In this document: one piece after another, positions 59,432 through 64,000 of the stretch | How the letters are laid out: the number at the start of each line of letters is the position of its first letter | How positions within the stretch are numbered: the first letter of the stretch is position 1 | Assembly (NCBI GenBank): GCA_014841595.1 | Contig: JACYUE010000001.1 | Location: 2,158,996 to 2,222,995, forward strand | Reading direction: 5' to 3' | DNA: 64,000 bases | Source: Oxalobacteraceae sp. CFBP 8761 | GTDB taxonomy: Bacteria; Pseudomonadota; Gammaproteobacteria; Burkholderiales; Burkholderiaceae_D | The notes under the pieces: generated by a model | The model's input: the letters and a program-made list of their open reading frames with translations, nothing else | Database searches by the model: none | What the model was told of the DNA's origin: nothing | Translations under genes and position numbers: made by a program

Positions 59432-60781
59432 ATGCAATCTCCGCTGGATTTCTTCGCCAGGGCGGCGCGCACGTCGCCGTCGGCGGCGGCTGCGAACGTG
59501 GAATTCGCCGCCGGCCACAAGAACATGCTGCAGCTGATCGAGCTGCGCTGGATCGCCGTCATCGGCCAGGTCACCACGATCGCCGCCGCGATCCTGCTGT
59601 TCGGGATCGCGCTGCCGCTGGTGCACATGCTGCAGGTGCTCTCATGCCTGATTGCCTTCAATATCGCCAGCCACCTGCGCTGGCACGAACGCCGGCCAGT
59701 CTCCAATGGCGAGATGTTCATGGCCATCCTGGTTGACGTCTCGAGCCTGACCGTGCTGCTGTACCTGTCCGGCGGCACCACCAATCCCTTTGCATTCCTG
59801 TACCTGCTGCAGGTCATCGTCTCGGCCGTGCTGCTCGACGTGCTGTGGACCTGGAGCATCGTCGCCATCACGATCACGTGCATGGCGGGGCTGGCGGCGT
59901 TCGCCGAACCGCTCGCGCTGCCGTTTGACCACGAGCGCGGGATCGGCAGCCTGTATGTCCAGGGCTTGCTGGTCTGCTTCGCGCTCAATGCCGGGCTGCT
60001 GGTGATGTTCGTCTCGCGCATTTCGGACAATGTGCGCGACAAGGCGACACAGCTGGCCGCGCTGCGCCAGAGCGCGGCCGAGGAAGAACACATCGTGCGC
60101 ATGGGCCTGCTTGCCAGCGGCGCCGCGCATGAACTGGGCACGCCGCTGTCGACCGTCTCGGTAATCCTGGGCGACTGGAAGCGCATGCCCGCGTTTCGTG
60201 ACGACGCCGAGCTGCTGGGCGAACTGACCGAGATGCAGACGCAGCTCAAGCGCTGCAAGTCGATCGTCAGCGGCATCCTGCTCTCGGCCGGCGAAGCGCG
60301 CGGCGAATCGGCCGAACGCACGACGGTGCGGGGCTTTCTCGATGGCCTGGTTGAACGCTGGCAGGCCAGCCGCCCGGTGCGCGCTTTCACGTACAATAAC
60401 CGCATCGCCGACGACTGGCCGGTGGCGAGCGACTCGGCGCTGCGCCAGACGGTCGACAACCTGCTCGACAATGCGCTGGAAGCCTCGCCCGACTGGGTCT
60501 GCTTCGATGCGCACATCGACGAGCGTACGCTGGTGCTGTCCGTGCTCGACCGTGGTCCCGGCTTTGCGCCCAGCATGCTGGCGCAATTCGGCAAACCCTA
60601 CCAGTCCACCAAGGGCAAGCCCGGTGGTGGCCTGGGACTGTTCCTGGCCGTGAACGTCGTACGCAAACTCGGCGGCACGGTGACGGCGACCAACCGGCCG
60701 GAAGGCGGCGCCGTGGTCATGCTGCGATTGCCGATGTCGGCCATTGAACTGGAAGAGGAGCTGAACGATGCCGAACCCTGA
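59432..60781 (+). CDS. regB: RegB/PrrB-type redox-sensing histidine kinase
   Basis: This 449-residue protein has six helices (about 35-195). The RegB quinone motif GGTTNPF is at residues 114-120, the H-box GAAHELGTPLS carries phospho-His233, and a Cys275 in KRCKSIVSGIL matches the redox-active Cys of RegB. The ATPase domain ends with GGGLGLFLAVNVV. It overlaps regA by 14 bp. Location behind the cyo operon fits aerobic/redox control of respiration, as known for RegB/PrrB. Confidence 0.92.
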   Translation: MQSPLDFFARAARTSPSAAAANVEFAAGHKNMLQLIELRWIAVIGQVTTIAAAILLFGIALPLVHMLQVLSCLIAFNIASHLRWHERRPVSNGEMFMAILVDVSSLTVLLYLSGGTTNPFAFLYLLQVIVSAVLLDVLWTWSIVAITITCMAGLAAFAEPLALPFDHERGIGSLYVQGLLVCFALNAGLLVMFVSRISDNVRDKATQLAALRQSAAEEEHIVRMGLLASGAAHELGTPLSTVSVILGDWKRMPAFRDDAELLGELTEMQTQLKRCKSIVSGILLSAGEARGESAERTTVRGFLDGLVERWQASRPVRAFTYNNRIADDWPVASDSALRQTVDNLLDNALEASPDWVCFDAHIDERTLVLSVLDRGPGFAPSMLAQFGKPYQSTKGKPGGGLGLFLAVNVVRKLGGTVTATNRPEGGAVVMLRLPMSAIELEEELNDAEP

Positions 60782-61307
60782 GCCGCTGCTGCTCATCATT
60801 GAAGACGACGAAGCCTTCGCACGCACCCTGAGCCGTTCGTTCGAGCGGCGCGGTTACCGCGTGCTGGGCGCCACCGGCCATGACGAAGCGGCCGCCATCC
60901 TGGCCCAGCACAATCCCGGCTACGCCGTGGTCGACCTGAAGCTCAAGGGCCAGACCTCGGGCCTGGCCTGCGTGCAACTGCTGCATGACCACGATCCCGA
61001 CATGCTCATCGTGGTGCTGACGGGCTTTGCCAGCATCGCCACTGCGGTCGAAGCGATCAAGCTCGGCGCTGTCCAGTACCTGGCCAAGCCATCCGACGCC
61101 GACGATATCGAGGCGGCGTTCGGGCATGTGGCCGGCAGCGCCGAAATCGAGGTCACCAACCGCTCGACGTCGATCAAGACGCTGGAATGGGAACGCATCC
61201 ACGCCGTGCTGGCCGAGACCGATTTCAATATCTCCGAGGCCGCGCGCCGGCTGGGCATGCATCGCCGCACACTGGCGCGCAAGCTCGAGAAGCAGCGGGT
61301 GAAGTGA
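60768..61307 (+). CDS. regA: RegA/PrrA-type response regulator
   Basis: This 179-residue protein has a receiver (about 5-120; IIEDDEAFARTLSRSFERRG, phospho-acceptor Asp56 in VVDLKLKG) and a Fis-type helix-turn-helix at the C terminus (DFNISEAARRLGMHRRTLAR). Size and architecture match RegA/PrrA/ActR. It is cotranscribed with the kinase and the following cytochrome c. Confidence 0.93.
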   Translation: MPNPEPLLLIIEDDEAFARTLSRSFERRGYRVLGATGHDEAAAILAQHNPGYAVVDLKLKGQTSGLACVQLLHDHDPDMLIVVLTGFASIATAVEAIKLGAVQYLAKPSDADDIEAAFGHVAGSAEIEVTNRSTSIKTLEWERIHAVLAETDFNISEAARRLGMHRRTLARKLEKQRVK

Positions 61308-61309
61308 TC

Positions 61310-61735
61310 ATGCGCGCGCTCATCATCGGTGTCGCGCTGTTGCTGGGAACGGGGGCCGAGGCGCTGGCGGCACCGGCACCCGCATCGGCACCAGCGCAGG
61401 CCCAGGTGGATGCCGGCCGCCGGCTGTTCGCGCGCTGTACCAACTGTCACGAGGTCGGCGCGGGTGCCCGCAATGGCTTCGGGCCGCAATTGAACGGGAT
61501 CGTGGGCCGCAAGGCGGGCAGCGCGCCTGCGTATGCCTACTCGCCGGCGTTGAAGAAGGCGGGCTTCGTCTGGAACGAGCAGAATCTGGTCGCGTTCATT
61601 CGCGACAGTGAAAAGGTCGTGCCGGGTAACAAAATGCGCTTTCTCAGCTTCATGAGCGAGAGGCAGGCCGCCGAGATCGTGGCGTACCTGCGCACGCAGG
61701 GTGCGGTGGCTGCGTCGCCAGCGCCGAAAAGATAG
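61310..61735 (+). CDS. Cytochrome c2-like protein
   Basis: This 141-residue protein has a signal peptide (1-20, ending ALA), haem site CTNCH at 43-47, distal Met109 in GNKMRF, and the class I pattern FGPQLNGIVGRKAG and YSPALKKAGFVW of mitochondrial-type c2. ATG 61310 is 2 bp after the regA stop, with GGGTGA upstream. It may carry electrons to a cytochrome c oxidase elsewhere; the adjacent bo3 oxidase uses quinol instead. Confidence 0.92.
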   Translation: MRALIIGVALLLGTGAEALAAPAPASAPAQAQVDAGRRLFARCTNCHEVGAGARNGFGPQLNGIVGRKAGSAPAYAYSPALKKAGFVWNEQNLVAFIRDSEKVVPGNKMRFLSFMSERQAAEIVAYLRTQGAVAASPAPKR

Positions 61736-61760
61736 CAAGGCTGGTTCAGCGCAGCCTTGC
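61735..61760. terminator. Convergent hairpin after cytochrome c gene
   Basis: GCAAGGCTG pairs with CAGCCTTGC (9 bp, 8-nt loop) starting on the last base of the stop codon, between the cytochrome gene and the converging PEP-CTERM gene. Confidence 0.55.
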
Positions 61761-61774
61761 CAGTCGTACGATGC

Positions 61775-62299
61775 TTACCTGGCCTGGCGCCACTTGCGCG
61801 CTGCTAGCATGACGCCCAGGCCGCCGAGCAGCAGCGCAGCACTGGCCGGTTCCGGTACATCGACCGGTGGTTCAGGCAGTGCATCCAGATCCGTGACCGT
61901 CAGGGAGTATCTGCCAGCGCCCAGGTACTCGGTCAGCGCAAACGTGCCCAGGCGGAAAGTTGGATTGTCTTCCGAACCTGTGTAGAGCTGGAACCCCAGG
62001 GCACTGAACAACAAGTTGTTGCCATGGAAGTCAATGATCTCCATGCCGCCCTCAATGGCCTCGTTGTAAAAGGCCAGGTCCACGACGCCCTCCGACGAGT
62101 CGGGGAAATTGCCGGCAATGTCCCACAGGACGAAGCTTTTGCCGTCATCGGCGAGATCGGACAAGACCGTCGAATTCAATTGCCAGCTGGCTGCGTAGTC
62201 ACCGGTCAGCTGGAACTGGTACAGCGCTGCATTGGCCACGCCAGCAGAAAACAGCATGGCGGCAAGGGCGACATTCCTCAAGCTTTTGATCAGTTTCAC
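61775..62299 (-). CDS. PEP-CTERM sorting domain protein
   Basis: This 174-residue exported protein has a signal peptide (about 1-23, ending GVANA) and a C-terminal PEP-CTERM tag: VPEPASAALLLGGLGVML followed by basic AARKWRQAR. Such tags are processed by exosortase in EPS-producing Proteobacteria. The middle part has no recognised domain. The GTG start at 62299 has GGAG 7 nt upstream. No exosortase gene is in the window. Confidence 0.85.
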   Translation of the reverse strand: MKLIKSLRNVALAAMLFSAGVANAALYQFQLTGDYAASWQLNSTVLSDLADDGKSFVLWDIAGNFPDSSEGVVDLAFYNEAIEGGMEIIDFHGNNLLFSALGFQLYTGSEDNPTFRLGTFALTEYLGAGRYSLTVTDLDALPEPPVDVPEPASAALLLGGLGVMLAARKWRQAR

Positions 62300-62451
62300 A
62301 GAGCACTCCGTGGTGGTGAAGGTTGGATGAACATTCATGGGACATCGAATTTCGCATACTGCTGTTGCGATATCCAATAAGCACGGAACATGCCTGTTCA
62401 AATTCCTCAATACCAACAAGTACTTGCGTCAAGCTACCGGTAGTAGCGTCA

Positions 62452-64000
62452 TCAAACTGTAAGATTGGTCGACAATGCCCGCGCATCGAACAGGTTCAGC
62501 AGTGCTTCCATCTGCACCGGCTTGTTCAGATGATGGTCAATGCCGGCATCGACCGAGCGCTGGCGCGACTCGGCGTCACTCCAGCCGGTCAGGGCGACAA
62601 TGAACGTAGCGTCGTCGAGCAAACCTTGCGCGCGTGCCGCAATGGCAACCTCATAGCCGGACATATCGGGTAAGCCGATATCGAGCAGCAACACACGGTA
62701 GCGATCGTGCGCCAGCGCGGCCAGGGCGGCGGCGCCGGTATGGGCAATGTTCACGTCGAAGCCATGCAATGCGAGCAGCGCCTGCAACAGCTCGGCTGCA
62801 TCGACGTTATCGTCAACGACCAGCACCGACGGCCCCTGCCGGGGTGCTTCGGGCGCGGCCAGCGCCGGCGCGGGGATGGCCGTTGCGTGCACGTCGGTGC
62901 TCAGGGGCAGGGCGATCTCGAACGATGCGCCCCGGCCGTGGCCGTCGCTGTGCGCGGTGAGCGTGCCACCGTGGCGCAGGACCAGGTCGCGCGTCAGCGC
63001 CAGGCCGATGCCCAGGCCACTGTTGCCATCGTTGCCGCTGCGGCCTTCCTGCGTGAACATGTCGAACAGGCGGGGCAGCATGTCCGGCGAAATGCCGCGG
63101 CCCGTATCGGTGACCCGGATACGCGCCATGCCGTCGGTCCCGGTGCTGATGTGCAGATGGATGTCACCCTGGTTGGCCGAGAACTTGAAGGCATTGTGCA
63201 ACAGGTTCGACACGCACTGGGCGATGCGCGTGCTGTCGACATCGACAGGGATCCGTTGCGGCGGCAGCGTCAACTGGAAGTTGGCGGCCGATTGTTCGAT
63301 CATCGGCGCGCTCGTTTCCAGCGCGCTGGCAATCACGTCACGCAGGTCGGCCGGCGCCACCTGCAGTGTCAGCTTGGCCGAGTGGATACGGGATGCATCG
63401 AGCAGGTCGTCGACCAGTCGCGTCAGTTGCAGCCCCTGGCGCGTGATGATGGCCGCGGCGCGTGCCAGGGGTTCATCATTGCCCGCGCGCATGGCGATCA
63501 GCTGGGCCGCCGACAGGATTGGCGCCAGCGGATTGCGCAGTTCGTGCGCCAGCATCGCGATGAAGACGTCTTTTTGCCGGTTCGCTTCGCTCAGCTCGGC
63601 CTGGCGCGCCACCAGCGCATCTTCGCTTTCGCGCAAGCGGGTGCCGGTCGTGCGCAGCTTGCGCATGGCCAGGTTCATGCGCTCGATGACGAGGCAGTCG
63701 ACGACCAGGATCGACGCGAAAAAGACCAGCGCGATCAGGTCGCTATGCGCCATGGCGGCCGGCGCCAGACGCGGGCCCATGAAGAATGCCCAGGCCGCCC
63801 AGGTGCTCAGGAATGCGGTCAGCAGGCCCGGCCCGAGACCGGCCAGGTAGGCCGCCAGCAGAACCGCAGGGAAGAACGACAGGAACGGGAAGCCGCGCGC
63901 CGGCAAGATGTCCACCAGCATGAAGCGGGCCGCCAGCGCCACGACGAACAGGAACAGCGCGAACAGATAGCGCAGTGCGAGCGGCGCCGCGCCGTCGCGC
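62452..64000 (-). CDS. Hybrid histidine kinase, MASE/DUF4118-like membrane N terminus (5' end outside window)
   Basis: The frame is open to the right edge, so the start lies beyond 64000; 515 codons are visible. Membrane helices (FLSFFPAVLLAAYLAGLGPG, typical of the DUF4118-like sensor region) precede a HisKA H-box IAMLAHELRNPLAPILSAAQ, an ATPase domain with GNSGLGIGLALTRDLVLRHG, and a C-terminal receiver with VLLLDIGLPDMSGYEV. It resembles soluble-ligand-free hybrid kinases common in Burkholderiales. Input unknown. Confidence 0.88.
   Translation of the reverse strand, partial: RDGAAPLALRYLFALFLFVVALAARFMLVDILPARGFPFLSFFPAVLLAAYLAGLGPGLLTAFLSTWAAWAFFMGPRLAPAAMAHSDLIALVFFASILVVDCLVIERMNLAMRKLRTTGTRLRESEDALVARQAELSEANRQKDVFIAMLAHELRNPLAPILSAAQLIAMRAGNDEPLARAAAIITRQGLQLTRLVDDLLDASRIHSAKLTLQVAPADLRDVIASALETSAPMIEQSAANFQLTLPPQRIPVDVDSTRIAQCVSNLLHNAFKFSANQGDIHLHISTGTDGMARIRVTDTGRGISPDMLPRLFDMFTQEGRSGNDGNSGLGIGLALTRDLVLRHGGTLTAHSDGHGRGASFEIALPLSTDVHATAIPAPALAAPEAPRQGPSVLVVDDNVDAAELLQALLALHGFDVNIAHTGAAALAALAHDRYRVLLLDIGLPDMSGYEVAIAARAQGLLDDATFIVALTGWSDAESRQRSVDAGIDHHLNKPVQMEALLNLFDARALSTNLTV

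Overview
The window is a GC-rich chromosomal segment of a Gram-negative bacterium, most likely a betaproteobacterium of the Oxalobacteraceae (Massilia/Telluria group). This rests on the high GC with long shadow frames on the opposite strand, three TonB-dependent receptors, a PEP-CTERM protein, a cyoABCD-SURF1-RegBA block, Burkholderiales-type branched-chain keto-acid dehydrogenase genes, two chemoreceptors and many c-di-GMP and hybrid-kinase genes. The genus is an inference from gene content. I saw no tRNA, rRNA, CRISPR array, prophage or plasmid backbone.

Layout. 1-4.1 kb: the start of an MFS exporter divergent from a LysR gene, a siderophore-type TonB receptor behind a near-consensus Fur box, and a small cytochrome c. 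4.2-5.3 kb: an intact frame encoding only the N-terminal part of a Tn7-type TnsB transposase, followed by an AT-richer gene-free stretch. 5.3-10.4 kb: the most unusual locus, with a Tat-exported flavin amine oxidase, an exported cytochrome c, a RidA-family protein with a Sec signal peptide and a large TonB receptor, all on one strand. It closes with a 15-bp hairpin. 10.6-13.1 kb: pirin, LysR, DedA. 13.2-18.5 kb (minus): a translationally coupled operon of a carotenoid-biosynthesis (CruF-like) membrane protein, a 7TMR hybrid kinase with two receivers and an HPt domain, and a REC-GGDEF diguanylate cyclase. 18.7-23.5 kb (minus): an MpaB/Lcp-type haem oxygenase-like protein with its own TonB receptor, and an EamA permease. 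23.6-26.2 kb: an IS1595-family element with 1-mismatch inverted repeats and a perfect 8-bp target duplication, inserted in the last codons of a chemoreceptor gene.

26.5-33.8 kb: a disordered small protein, a TetR regulator, the bkdA1-bkdA2-bkdB-lpd operon behind a MerR/LiuR-like palindromic promoter with a 19-bp spacer, and a DinB protein. 33.9-39.3 kb: an outer-membrane barrel, an amino-acid permease, a 34-residue small protein with a strong terminator, a persulfide-dioxygenase-like enzyme, an Lgt-like/TlpA fusion and a CNNM/CorC protein. 39.5-43.1 kb: an AT-rich leader, a second chemoreceptor, a MocR regulator and a small membrane protein. 43.1-46.7 kb: tyrosine catabolism (hmgA, LysR, hpd). 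46.7-48.9 kb: LrgA/LrgB and a ZIP transporter. 48.9-52.7 kb: a PhnD-like periplasmic protein coupled to a PAS-GAF-GGDEF-EAL protein. 53.0-64.0 kb: an MHS-family transporter, cytochrome bo3 quinol oxidase (cyoABCD), SURF1, a RegB/RegA redox two-component pair, a cytochrome c, a PEP-CTERM protein and a partial hybrid kinase.

How the genes fit together. The window is rich in amino-acid catabolism (bkd, hpd/hmgA, permease, possibly the flavin oxidase locus), quinol- and cytochrome-c-linked respiration, and signalling. The best candidate for an undescribed system is 5284-10378. There a receptor would import a substrate, a periplasmic flavoenzyme would oxidise it to an imine and pass electrons to cytochrome c, and an exported RidA would hydrolyse the imine. 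The architecture is read from the sequence; the substrate and electron route are inference.
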